Part shown: positions 9,035-18,074 of the stretch, piece after piece
Position numbering within the stretch: the first letter of the stretch is position 1
Layout: each line of letters starts with the position of its first letter
Assembly (NCBI RefSeq): GCF_025628885.1
Contig: NZ_JAOTIF010000001.1
Span: forward strand, 1 to 64,000
DNA from: Paraflavisolibacter caeni
GTDB taxonomy: Bacteria > Bacteroidota > Bacteroidia > Chitinophagales > Chitinophagaceae
DNA length: 64,000 bases
Direction of reading: 5' to 3'
Notes under the pieces: generated by a model
What the model saw: the letters and a program-made list of their open reading frames with translations, nothing else
What the model was told of the DNA's origin: nothing
Databases searched by the model: none
Translations under genes and position numbers: made by a program

Positions 9035-9251
9035 AAGGATGGATACTGTTGAAGCGGACAAAAGCGGTCATTTCCTGCCAAATGCGGTCAAATTGAGATC
9101 TAAATGGACTGGGTGATTGGAGTAGTGGAGATATGTTAGGGTGAGAGGTGCCGGGAATGAGTATAGAATAAGGGAGGTTTATGAGTAAATAAAATGTATT
9201 TTGGTAGAAAGTAGACTGATTGTTTTAACGAGTTGGTTTACAGGTAGGTAC

Positions 9252-9259
9252 TAAATTTG
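9252..9259 (+). promoter_or_regulatory. -7 promoter box of the 9275 gene
   Basis: TAAATTTG matches the Bacteroidota -7 consensus TAnnTTTG and ends 15 bp before the ATG. No -33 TTG lies at the ideal distance, so this is a partial match. Confidence 0.5.
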
Positions 9260-9274
9260 CAATCATTCTTAATT

Positions 9275-11479
9275 ATGCTTTCCTTTTCCAAAATACTACT
9301 GGCTGGTGGGTTGTTGACTGGAACATTGCAGTTAATGGCGCAATCGAGTGCAGATATGAAGTTTGTGCCGGATATTAAAAGACAACTTTTTCATGGCTAT
9401 ATTGACCGCGAGCAAAAGAACGTTTTATCGGCAGATGGAAGGGCCGATGGAGAATTCCTGGCAACCAAAGATGAAAACATTAACTACCTGGTTACCAGAG
9501 CCGTTACTCAAAGGGTAGATTCGCTTCAGTATAAAATTGAGAAGGATACGGTTTCGGCCCATAACTATAAGGTTGCTTATTTGCGTGGTATTGAAAACCT
9601 GCTTAAGAAGTTTACAGCAGGTTTCAAAAAACAAGAAATTCCTGCCAGCTACCTGCCTTTGGCATTAGATACTTACGAGAAGGCTATAGAGGCTGATAAA
9701 AGAAAAAAGTCCATTGAACCCCTGATTATCAATGCTCCCTACCAGGTGGGAATGCTTGTGGTGGAAAGCGGTGCTTTTGATGGCAATGCCGGTGTGAAGG
9801 TTTCAAGATATGCATTGATGCGCCAGTATGCTCACTTGCATCCGGAGCGGACATTCCTGATGTTGAAGGACAATCCCGATGTTCCTTTCCGTGACAGCCT
9901 TATCCAGGTGGCGGCTTACAAGTATCCACGTCTTTTATATGATTTTGCGGCAGCTAATAACCGTTTAGGATGGGCTATTCGACAGATTGATGATCCCCTG
10001 GTGCGGACGGTTTCAAAAATGGCACAGAGCCGCGGGGGGCAATTTTATTTTGCTTTTCTAGATAATATCCTGAAAGGACGTCAAACTATGGGGTCGATAG
10101 ATTCGGTAAAGGATGATAACGTAAAATTTTACCGGCTGCTGGTGAAAACAAGACTGGATTACGTGAAACGTATTCAAAATAAAGAACAAGTATGGGAATT
10201 GGGAGCATTAACTGATATGTTGGAAAAAAAGGCTAACGATGTTTTTATTAAAACCATCAATGCCTTGCATGAAGAGTCGGATGCTGTGCGTTTCCGTATC
10301 TTATATCAATTAACTCCCCAGGAATTATATTACCTGGCAGTGTTTGGTGAGAATGAAATATATACATCCAGTTATACAAAGGGTGTTTATCCTATCATGA
10401 TGCAAAAGATCGGTAATAGGGGTGATTCACTGATGATGAGCGTTTCGTTTGACCGGTTTAAAAAGTTCATCAAGATGGCTGCAGGTTACAATACGTTGAA
10501 TTCGTTTTTGAAGACCTTCCCTAACCAGGAACAGTCCAAATCGTTGATGACTGCATTTGTGAACGGTCTGGAAAAGTCGGAAGGTTTGGAAGATGGCGTG
10601 GACGTTGCGGACTCTTATATTAGTATATATGAAGGGAATAAGGATCTGGCCAAGTACATGTTGGACCTGACCAAATGGAATTACGACAAAAACATGGGTC
10701 AGAATAAGCGTGGCACTATCATGTACAACCTGCTGTACAAATTATTCCTCTCTGCTGATACTACTAATAAGGTGGACCTCACCCAGGAATTTGGAATTCC
10801 ACCTGTTTATAATGTGAATTATAAAGATTTGGCTGATACCGGCCAACGGGTGGTGATGCAGGTTTTCTTTTATGGTGATGAAGACGGCCAGAATGCCTAT
10901 AATGGCTTTTTACGTCAATTTTCGAACTCTAACTGGAGAATTTCGTATGCTGATAAATGGGTGGTGATCTCATCTTTAAAAGGAAAGGCAGTCTGGATAT
11001 TTGCCAATAAACCATTTCCAGACGTGGATGACGGTGATGAAAAAGCACAGGAAGCTTTAGATGAGTACCTGGCGGGAAAAGGCTTAGAGCCTTCTGTTGT
11101 GATCCATCGTGGACATAGCTATTATGCTCCTTATACTATAAAGCAGATACAACCTTCGGCAAAAATCGTATTCCTGGGCTCCTGTGGCGGGTATCACCTG
11201 ATTCATGATGTACTGGAACATGCACCTGACGCCCATATTATTGCTTCCAAGCAAATTGGAAAGACTATTATCAATCAGCCTTTCTTTAATCTCTTGATGG
11301 AAAAGATGCGCAATGGAAGCAATATTGAGTGGATACCTTTCTGGCAAGAGTTTGGGCGGATGGTTAATGACAAGGAAGGATTCCAGGATTATATACCTCC
11401 GCATAAAAACCTGGGTGCGATTTTTATTAAAGCGTATAAGATTCAGATGGGAAATGAGAATGAAGGGAATGACGAATGA
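9275..11479 (+). CDS. exported protein of unknown function with a caspase-like (clan CD) C-terminal segment
   Basis: A 734-residue protein starting at ATG 9275 (MLSFSKILLAGGLLTGTLQL, signal peptide, likely cleavage after LMAQ). Most of the body is alpha-rich and matches no family I recognise. Near the C-terminus, a hydrophobic strand ending in VVIHRGHSYY (His at about 611 and 614) is followed by a short helix and the strand AKIVFLGSCGGYH (Cys at about 637). This strand-His-Gly, strand-Cys-Gly order is like the dyad of clan CD peptidases (caspase, gingipain, CHAT), though the spacing is shorter than usual. Peptidase activity is inference. The ABC exporter follows 34 bp later on the same strand. 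Codon use is like its neighbours. Confidence 0.6.
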   Translation: MLSFSKILLAGGLLTGTLQLMAQSSADMKFVPDIKRQLFHGYIDREQKNVLSADGRADGEFLATKDENINYLVTRAVTQRVDSLQYKIEKDTVSAHNYKVAYLRGIENLLKKFTAGFKKQEIPASYLPLALDTYEKAIEADKRKKSIEPLIINAPYQVGMLVVESGAFDGNAGVKVSRYALMRQYAHLHPERTFLMLKDNPDVPFRDSLIQVAAYKYPRLLYDFAAANNRLGWAIRQIDDPLVRTVSKMAQSRGGQFYFAFLDNILKGRQTMGSIDSVKDDNVKFYRLLVKTRLDYVKRIQNKEQVWELGALTDMLEKKANDVFIKTINALHEESDAVRFRILYQLTPQELYYLAVFGENEIYTSSYTKGVYPIMMQKIGNRGDSLMMSVSFDRFKKFIKMAAGYNTLNSFLKTFPNQEQSKSLMTAFVNGLEKSEGLEDGVDVADSYISIYEGNKDLAKYMLDLTKWNYDKNMGQNKRGTIMYNLLYKLFLSADTTNKVDLTQEFGIPPVYNVNYKDLADTGQRVVMQVFFYGDEDGQNAYNGFLRQFSNSNWRISYADKWVVISSLKGKAVWIFANKPFPDVDDGDEKAQEALDEYLAGKGLEPSVVIHRGHSYYAPYTIKQIQPSAKIVFLGSCGGYHLIHDVLEHAPDAHIIASKQIGKTIINQPFFNLLMEKMRNGSNIEWIPFWQEFGRMVNDKEGFQDYIPPHKNLGAIFIKAYKIQMGNENEGNDE

Positions 11480-11513
11480 TTCGAATTAGATTTGTAGATT
11501 AAAATAGGAACGA

Positions 11514-13292
11514 GTGAGTAGTACCCCCACACCTAAGAAAAATTTTGATTTAGCGATTTTAAAGAGAGTCTTAAGTTTTGCACGTCCTTATAGAAGCCGG
11601 TTTTATATTTCAATAGCATTCGCTATTGTGCTGGCTGCATTTACCCCAGTGCGTCCTTACCTGATACAACTGACTGTAAACAAATACATCAGCAACCATT
11701 GGGCGAATGCGCTGATCAATATCACTATTATTCAAATCTTATTCTTGTTACTGGAAACGTGGCTGCGGTTTTATTTTTCCTACATCACTTCCTGGCTGGG
11801 GCAAGCTGTGGTGAAGGATATGCGGGTTACGGTCTATGAAAAGGTGTTGCATCTGAACCTACGGCAGTTTGACCGGACACCTATTGGTACACTAACCACC
11901 CGTACTGTTGATGATATTGAGCGGATTAACGACATTTTTGCTGAAGGGCTCATTCCCATCCTGGCGGACCTTCTGTCAATTATCTGTGTGCTGGGTTATA
12001 TGATCTGGGTGGATTGGCGACTGACCTTGATCTGCCTCATCCCTTTTCCTCTTTTGATCCTGGGAACCTATTATTTTAAAGAAAGTGTCAACAAATCTTT
12101 TCACAGAGTGCGGAATGCTGTTTCAAGCCTTAATGCCTTTGTGCAGGAGCATTTGACCGGAATGCAGATTGTTCAGGCATTTGCCAGGGAGAAGAAAGAG
12201 TTTGAAAAGTTCGATGAGATCAATAAAGAGCACCGGAATGCTAATATTAAAGCCATTTTTGCTTATTCGGTGTTTTTCCCGCTGGTAGAAATAATCCTGG
12301 CTACATCCATTGGTTTGATCGTATGGTTTGGAAGTAAGGAGGCTGTTGAAGCGGGTACTATTACGGCGTTTATTCTTTGCCTCAACCTGCTTTTCAGGCC
12401 GTTGCGCATTATTGCAGATAAGTTTAATGTGCTTCAGATGGGTATTATTTCGAGCGAGCGGGTGTTTAAGGTGTTGGACAACGAAGATTTCCTGCCTCCT
12501 AGTCCGGAAACAGCCTATAAACCCAAAAAAGTCAAAGGGAAGATCGAATTTGATAGGGTGTGGTTTGGCTATGTAAAAGATCAGCCTGTATTGAAAGATG
12601 TTTCTTTTATAGCTCAGCCAGGAGAGACAGTGGCAATAGTTGGGCATACAGGCAGTGGTAAGACTACGATCATTAGTTTGCTGAACCGTCTTTACCAAAT
12701 CAATAGTGGTCAGATCCTGATCGATGATGTGTCTGTGGACCAATGGGATACGGAGACTTTGCGGAAAAATATAGGAGTGGTGCTGCAGGACGTCTTTCTT
12801 TTTGCTGGTACTGTAATGGATAACGTTACGCTACGCAACACGGACATTAGCAGAGAAAAAGTTGAAGAGGCCGCCAAACTGATTGATATGCATGAGTTTA
12901 TAATGCGATTGCCTGGCGGTTATGATTATAATGTTATGGAACGTGGCGCCACTTTGTCGCTGGGGCAGCGGCAATTGCTTTCATTTATCAGGGCATTATT
13001 GTATAATCCTTCTATTTTGATTCTGGATGAGGCTACTTCTTCGGTGGATACCGAAAGTGAGCAGAAGATCCAGAAGGCAATTGACACCCTGATCTCTAAC
13101 AGAACCTCTATTATTATTGCCCATCGCCTTTCTACGATTCAGCGGGCGGATAAGATCATTGTGCTGGATAAGGGAGAGATCAAAGAGATTGGGTCTCATA
13201 CAGAACTGCTGCAAAAGGGTGGATTTTATGCTAAACTGCACCAGATGCAGTTTGAAAAGAAAGCGCATACGATACATGTCAACGCACAATAA
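11514..13292 (+). CDS. ABC transporter, fused permease and ATPase (MsbA/multidrug type)
   Basis: A 592-residue half-transporter. Six membrane helices span about residues 20-310. A nucleotide-binding domain follows with Walker A GHTGSGKTTI near 383, Q-loop VLQDVFLF, signature LSLGQRQLL, Walker B SILILDEATSSVD and H-loop IIAHRLSTIQ. It would act as a homodimer exporting lipids or hydrophobic compounds. The start is a GTG at 11514, preceded by AGGAACGA; no ATG fits before the first helix. It probably forms an operon with the exported protein before it. Confidence 0.92.
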   Translation: MSSTPTPKKNFDLAILKRVLSFARPYRSRFYISIAFAIVLAAFTPVRPYLIQLTVNKYISNHWANALINITIIQILFLLLETWLRFYFSYITSWLGQAVVKDMRVTVYEKVLHLNLRQFDRTPIGTLTTRTVDDIERINDIFAEGLIPILADLLSIICVLGYMIWVDWRLTLICLIPFPLLILGTYYFKESVNKSFHRVRNAVSSLNAFVQEHLTGMQIVQAFAREKKEFEKFDEINKEHRNANIKAIFAYSVFFPLVEIILATSIGLIVWFGSKEAVEAGTITAFILCLNLLFRPLRIIADKFNVLQMGIISSERVFKVLDNEDFLPPSPETAYKPKKVKGKIEFDRVWFGYVKDQPVLKDVSFIAQPGETVAIVGHTGSGKTTIISLLNRLYQINSGQILIDDVSVDQWDTETLRKNIGVVLQDVFLFAGTVMDNVTLRNTDISREKVEEAAKLIDMHEFIMRLPGGYDYNVMERGATLSLGQRQLLSFIRALLYNPSILILDEATSSVDTESEQKIQKAIDTLISNRTSIIIAHRLSTIQRADKIIVLDKGEIKEIGSHTELLQKGGFYAKLHQMQFEKKAHTIHVNAQ

Positions 13293-13439
13293 AGTATGAT
13301 AAAGGACAAAAAAGGCTCTTGTTCAATAAGGTTCCTCTTTGATTTCCAATTGAAAAGTTAAAAGTTCATAATTCGGCGTTTGGGCAATTTTATTCGATTT
13401 TAAAGACCAAAATCAAAGTTCAATTTCGGCTTCACTCCT

Positions 13440-13447
13440 TATCTTTG
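13440..13447 (+). promoter_or_regulatory. -7 promoter box of the ATP synthase operon
   Basis: TATCTTTG matches TAnnTTTG and lies 20 bp before the atpB ATG, so the leader would be short. The -33 region is not a clear match. Confidence 0.6.
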
Positions 13448-13467
13448 CGCCAAATTTCAGGAACCGT

Positions 13468-14613
13468 ATGATGGTCAATCGTGTCAAATGCTTGTTGGTA
13501 GCGGCTTTCACAATGTTGAGCCTTACTTTTTCTAATATATTAATTGCCCAGGAACATGAAGGTGAAACCAGCCATGAGGAAATGGTTCACGAGGAAGGCG
13601 TTAAAGAAGAAGGGGAGAACAAATTCGATGCCAAGGAAGTTATTTTCGGTCACGTAATGGATGCGCACGAATTCCATTTCTATTCATACAAGGGTAGCGA
13701 TGGAGAAGAGCATCATGCTACTATTCCTTTGCCTGTTATTTTATATTCTCCGCAAAAAGGTTTGTCTACTTTCATGTCTTCCAAGTTTCACCATGGACAT
13801 GAAGAAGTAGACGGTTATCGTTTGGTAGAAAATAAGATTGTTCCGGTTGATCCTTCTGTGCAAGTGTATGACCTGTCTCTGACCCGCAATGTTGTGCAAA
13901 TGTTCATTGCACTTGCCATATTGGTATGGTTGATGACTGGTGTAGCCAAGCGTTATCGTGAAGGTCAGGGTGTAACCACTGCGCCTAAAGGTTTCCAGAA
14001 CGCTGTTGAGCCGGTAATTGCTTTTATACGTGACGAGGTGGCCAAGCCAAATATTGGTCACAAGTACAAGAAGTTCATGCCTTACCTGCTCACTGTATTT
14101 TTCTTTATCTTAATCAATAACATATTTGGTCTAATTCCAGGTTCGGCTAACGTAACTGGCAATATTGCTTTTACAGCTGTTTTGGGTGTACTCTCATTTT
14201 TGGTGATTAACTTAAATGGTAACAAGCATTACTGGGGTCACATTATGAATCCGCCAGTACCTTTTGGTATCAAGTTCATTATGGTGCCAGTGGAGATCCT
14301 GAGTATTTTCACAAAAGCGTTTGCGTTGATCATACGTCTTTTCGCCAACATGTTGGCGGGTCACATTATCATCATCTGTCTGATCTCATTGATTTTCATT
14401 TTTAGCGCAATAAGTAAAGGTGTAGGGGTAGGTTTTGCTCCTGTTTCTGTAGCTTTTGCATCATTTATATATATAATTGAGGTGCTGATCGCCTTTATCC
14501 AGGCATACATTTTCACCAATCTTACAGCTGTGTTCATTGGCCAGGCTGTTGAGGAAACACATCATGGTGAAGATGATCATCACCAGGCACCAACAGAGCC
14601 TGTTATTATTTAA
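13468..14613 (+). CDS. atpB: F0F1 ATP synthase subunit a
   Basis: A 381-residue membrane subunit that forms the proton half-channels beside the c-ring. It has a cleavable-looking signal sequence (to about residue 27), then a His/Glu-rich extracytoplasmic segment of about 100 residues, seen in Bacteroidota AtpB but absent in E. coli. Membrane helices start near residue 140. The essential arginine is in FALIIRLFANMLAGHI (near 290). The C-terminus is again His-rich (EETHHGEDDHH). It is the first gene of atpB-E-F-H-A. Confidence 0.96.
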   Translation: MMVNRVKCLLVAAFTMLSLTFSNILIAQEHEGETSHEEMVHEEGVKEEGENKFDAKEVIFGHVMDAHEFHFYSYKGSDGEEHHATIPLPVILYSPQKGLSTFMSSKFHHGHEEVDGYRLVENKIVPVDPSVQVYDLSLTRNVVQMFIALAILVWLMTGVAKRYREGQGVTTAPKGFQNAVEPVIAFIRDEVAKPNIGHKYKKFMPYLLTVFFFILINNIFGLIPGSANVTGNIAFTAVLGVLSFLVINLNGNKHYWGHIMNPPVPFGIKFIMVPVEILSIFTKAFALIIRLFANMLAGHIIIICLISLIFIFSAISKGVGVGFAPVSVAFASFIYIIEVLIAFIQAYIFTNLTAVFIGQAVEETHHGEDDHHQAPTEPVII

Positions 14614-14637
14614 TAAGTAGCGTCTTTTTCATTTTAA

Positions 14638-14901
<264 letters not shown>

Positions 14902-14945
14902 GAACTTTATTGCTCCTTTCTTTATTGAAGTGGGCAATGAAATCA

Positions 14946-15006
14946 TTAACTGCACCTTAAGCACAGGGCGGCGGGTGCAGTTAACCCCCAATCCGCCAAA
15001 GGCGGA
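14946..15006 (+). repeat. two stem-loops between atpE and atpF
   Basis: A perfect 11-bp stem, TTAACTGCACC (14946-14956) with GGTGCAGTTAA (14974-14984), is followed by TCCGCC AAA GGCGGA (14992-15006). Neither is followed by a T-run. Stem-loops after atpE could stabilise or process the atpE message, of which many copies are needed per complex (inference). Confidence 0.7.
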
Positions 15007-15115
15007 GCGTAAGGGGAAGAGATCTTAGAAATGTATGTGGTTTTAGTGGCCGAAATCTTGTTTGAGAAGTTGGGTCACTTATTAAATAAAGTGTTTTACA
15101 TTTTACATTAATAAT

Positions 15116-15610
15116 ATGGAATTATTAACTCCTTCATTGGGATTGTTGTTTTGGACGCTGCTGGCGTTTTTAATTGTATTTTTTATTCTTAGAAAGTTTG
15201 CCTGGAAGCCAATTTTAGGTTCTTTGGGTGAAAGAGAAAAAGCAATTGCTGATTCTTTGGAAAGTGCCAAGAGGGTAAGAGCTGAAATGGCTCAATTGAA
15301 AAGTGAGAACGAAGAATTGATGGCGAAAGCTCGTGAAGAAAGAAGTGCTATGCTGAAAGAGGCTCGTGAGACAAAGGACAGGATCATTAACGAAGCAAAA
15401 GAGCAAGCAAAGATCGAGGCATCTAAAGTAGTTGCCGAGGCTCAGCAAGCAATTCATGCTCAGAAGATGGCTGCTATCACTGAAGTGAAAAACCAATTAG
15501 GTAAACTGGTAGTTGAAGTTTCTGAGAAAGTGTTGCGTAAAGAATTAGCTACTCAAGAAGCCCAGGAAGCCCATATCAAGGGTATGGTAGGTGAAGTGAA
15601 ACTTAACTAA
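15116..15610 (+). CDS. atpF: F0F1 ATP synthase subunit b
   Basis: A 164-residue stator subunit with one N-terminal membrane helix (about 8-27, LLFWTLLAFLIVFFILRKFAW) and a long charged helix rich in Glu, Lys and Ala (about 40-150), the peripheral stalk coiled coil. The motif LGEREKAIADSLESAK after the membrane helix is typical. It lies 214 bp after atpE, with the stem-loops between them. Confidence 0.95.
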   Translation: MELLTPSLGLLFWTLLAFLIVFFILRKFAWKPILGSLGEREKAIADSLESAKRVRAEMAQLKSENEELMAKAREERSAMLKEARETKDRIINEAKEQAKIEASKVVAEAQQAIHAQKMAAITEVKNQLGKLVVEVSEKVLRKELATQEAQEAHIKGMVGEVKLN

Positions 15611-15627
15611 TTTTCAAAAGGAACAAA

Positions 15628-16191
15628 ATGCCTAGTCCTCGTTTAGCCTCCCGATACGCAAAATCTTTGATTGACCTGGCACAGGAAACCGGTCAGCTGG
15701 AAAAGATCTACAGTGATATGATGCTGTTGCAAGGTTTGACCAAAAGCAGCAAGGATTTTTTGAATTTGTTGCGCAGTCCAATAGTCAAAGCAGATAAAAA
15801 GATCAAGATTGTCGATGCCGTTACAGATGGAAGGGTTTCGACTTTAACAGCATCTTTTAATAAGTTGCTGATAACTAAAGGCCGTGAAGCTGCATTACCG
15901 GAGATCATCACTTCTTTTATTAACCAATACAAGGAGTTGAAAAATATACATTCGGTAAAACTAACGACTGCAGTACCTGTTAGTGATGAAATAAAGAGAG
16001 CAATTGTTACACAGCTCAAGAATACCAGTGACATGCAAAACATAGAGCTGGAATCATTGGTGAACAAAGACCTCATTGGTGGGTTTACCCTGCAAGCTGG
16101 TGATAAATTGGTAGATGCCAGTGTCGCTGCTCAATTAAAAGAGGTTGCTCGTCAGTTTGAGAATAATGACTTTGTATATCAAATTCAATAG
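15628..16191 (+). CDS. atpH: F0F1 ATP synthase subunit delta
   Basis: A 187-residue soluble stalk subunit joining F1 alpha to the b dimer. It starts with RLASRYAKSLIDLAQETGQL, the usual delta N-terminus, and ends with the conserved KDLIGGFTLQAGDKLVDASV. It has a clear AAAAGGA site at 15617-15622, 17 bp after atpF. Confidence 0.95.
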   Translation: MPSPRLASRYAKSLIDLAQETGQLEKIYSDMMLLQGLTKSSKDFLNLLRSPIVKADKKIKIVDAVTDGRVSTLTASFNKLLITKGREAALPEIITSFINQYKELKNIHSVKLTTAVPVSDEIKRAIVTQLKNTSDMQNIELESLVNKDLIGGFTLQAGDKLVDASVAAQLKEVARQFENNDFVYQIQ

Positions 16192-16275
16192 ATTAAGAGA
16201 AAAAAGAAGACTTTGCGTCTTGATTCATTTAGTCTCTTAGTAAAATAAACTAAAATATATAAACTATACAGTTTT

Positions 16276-17853
16276 ATGGTAGAAATAAAACCAGATGAAA
16301 TAAGTGCCATATTGCGTCAGCAATTGAGCAACTTTAATGCAACTGCTGACCTAGAAGAAGTAGGTACAGTGTTGCAGGTTGGCGATGGTATTGCCCGCGT
16401 TTATGGATTGGGCAATGTTCGTTACGGCGAACTGGTTGAGTTTGAAAATGGTGTGCGTGCCATTGCATTGAACCTGGAAGAGGACAATGTAGGTGTAGTA
16501 TTGATGGGTGAAATGGGTGCCATCCAGGAAGGCGCGAAAGTACGCCGTACTGGACAGATCGCTTCCATTAAAGTAGGTGAAGGCATGGTTGGCCGTGTTG
16601 TCAACACATTGGGTGAACCAATAGACGGTAAAGGCCCGATTGGTGGTGATCGTTATGAAATGCCACTTGAGCGTAAAGCCCCTGGTGTAATTTTCCGTGA
16701 GCCTGTAAAAGAACCATTGCAAACTGGTATCAAAGCAATTGACGCTATGATTCCCATTGGTCGTGGACAACGTGAGTTGATCATTGGTGACCGCCAAACT
16801 GGTAAAACTGCCATTGCAATTGATACCATTATCAACCAAAAGGAATTTTATCAAGCAGGTAAACCTGTTTATTGTATATATGTAGCCATAGGACAAAAGG
16901 CGTCTACGATTGCTGGTGTAATGAAGACTTTACAAGATGCTGGTGCAATGGAATACACAACCATTGTAGCGGCTTCTGCAGCAGACCCGGCTCCATTGCA
17001 GTTCTATGCTCCATTTGCTGGTGCTGCTATTGGTGAGTTCTTCCGTGATACCGGACGTCCTGCTTTGATCATTTATGATGATCTTTCTAAGCAAGCCGTG
17101 GCTTACCGCGAAGTATCGCTGTTGTTGCGTCGCCCTCCTGGCCGTGAGGCTTATCCTGGTGACGTATTTTACCTGCACAGCCGCTTACTGGAAAGAGCTG
17201 CCAAAGTAATTGGTAATGACGAAGTGGCTAAAAACATGAACGACTTGCCTGAGAGCATCCGTCACATGGTGAAAGGTGGTGGTTCTCTGACCGCTCTTCC
17301 AATCATTGAAACACAAGCTGGTGACGTATCTGCTTACATTCCTACTAACGTGATCTCTATTACTGATGGACAGATCTTCCTGGAAGGTAACCTGTTCAAC
17401 GCCGGTATCCGTCCAGCGATCAACGTAGGTATTTCGGTTAGCCGTGTAGGTGGTAACGCTCAGATCAAATCGATGAAGAAAGTGGCAGGAACATTGAAAC
17501 TTGACCAGGCACTTTATCGTGAGATGGAAGCCTTCTCTAAATTTGGTGGTGACCTTGACCCTGCTACTAAGGTGGTATTGGATAAAGGTGCCCGTAACGT
17601 GGAGATCCTGAAGCAGCTTCAGTATAACCCAATGGCGGTAGAAAAGCAGGTAGCAATTATCTACCTGGGTACTCAAGGTTTGTTGCGTGATGTGCCTGTT
17701 CGTCGCGTGAAGGAGTTTGAAGAACAATTCCTGATGGAAATGGAATCCAAATTTCCGGATGTGTTGGCTGAATTTAAGAAAGGTGCTTTACCTGATGATG
17801 GCATCAAGAAGATGGTGGATTTGGCAAATAGCCTGATTCCTCAGTTTAAATAA
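16276..17853 (+). CDS. atpA: F0F1 ATP synthase subunit alpha
   Basis: A 525-residue subunit, normal length. Walker A is [13 protein letters not shown] near residue 171; [34 protein letters not shown] near 260-290 includes the catalytic-interface region, and [15 protein letters not shown] carries the conserved arginine near 390. Alpha alternates with beta in the F1 hexamer. It is the last gene of this operon: a strong terminator follows and no atpG, atpD or atpC is found anywhere in the window. Confidence 0.97.
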   Translation: MVEIKPDEISAILRQQLSNFNATADLEEVGTVLQVGDGIARVYGLGNVRYGELVEFENGVRAIALNLEEDNVGVVLMGEMGAIQEGAKVRRTGQIASIKVGEGMVGRVVNTLGEPIDGKGPIGGDRYEMPLERKAPGVIFREPVKEPLQTGIKAIDAMIPIGRGQRELIIGDRQTGKTAIAIDTIINQKEFYQAGKPVYCIYVAIGQKASTIAGVMKTLQDAGAMEYTTIVAASAADPAPLQFYAPFAGAAIGEFFRDTGRPALIIYDDLSKQAVAYREVSLLLRRPPGREAYPGDVFYLHSRLLERAAKVIGNDEVAKNMNDLPESIRHMVKGGGSLTALPIIETQAGDVSAYIPTNVISITDGQIFLEGNLFNAGIRPAINVGISVSRVGGNAQIKSMKKVAGTLKLDQALYREMEAFSKFGGDLDPATKVVLDKGARNVEILKQLQYNPMAVEKQVAIIYLGTQGLLRDVPVRRVKEFEEQFLMEMESKFPDVLAEFKKGALPDDGIKKMVDLANSLIPQFK

Positions 17854-17884
17854 GATGATTTAGATTAGATTCTTATAATTTTTG

Positions 17885-17916
17885 AAGCCCCTGGTGTTGA
17901 ACCAGGGGCTTTTTTG
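17885..17916 (+). terminator. ATP synthase operon terminator
   Basis: An 11-bp perfect stem, AAGCCCCTGGT (17885-17895) and ACCAGGGGCTT (17901-17911), with loop GTTGA and a T-run. It lies 31 bp after atpA. Confidence 0.93.
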
Positions 17917-18074
17917 TTAGGTTAAAATTTTGATTAAGAATTTAGGGTAAATACTTAGACATGCAAAAGTTCTATTTGGACGGATAAAAATATAGGTTTC
18001 AACTATTAAGGTTGAATAAATGTAAATACTTAGTTTCTTTGCGGCAGTAAAGATAGATAATATACCCTAATGCT

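Larger units (their letters stand above)
8420..9251. other. gene-free region with low-complexity and 11-bp-period repeats
   Basis: No credible gene lies here. From 8520 to 8650 the plus strand is purine-rich and G-rich. Runs of G at 8616-8618, 8623-8628, 8640-8642 and 8644-8648 could form a quadruplex. From 8754 to 9034 there are three blocks of degenerate repeats with an 11-bp period (listed separately). The promoter of the response regulator should lie near 8420-8480. Confidence 0.7.

Noticed and set aside
12123-12743. 206-codon minus frame inside the ABC exporter gene
   Set aside because: Antisense shadow of a well-conserved coding region.
16351-17727. Long minus frames inside atpA
   Set aside because: Shadows caused by codon bias of a highly conserved gene.
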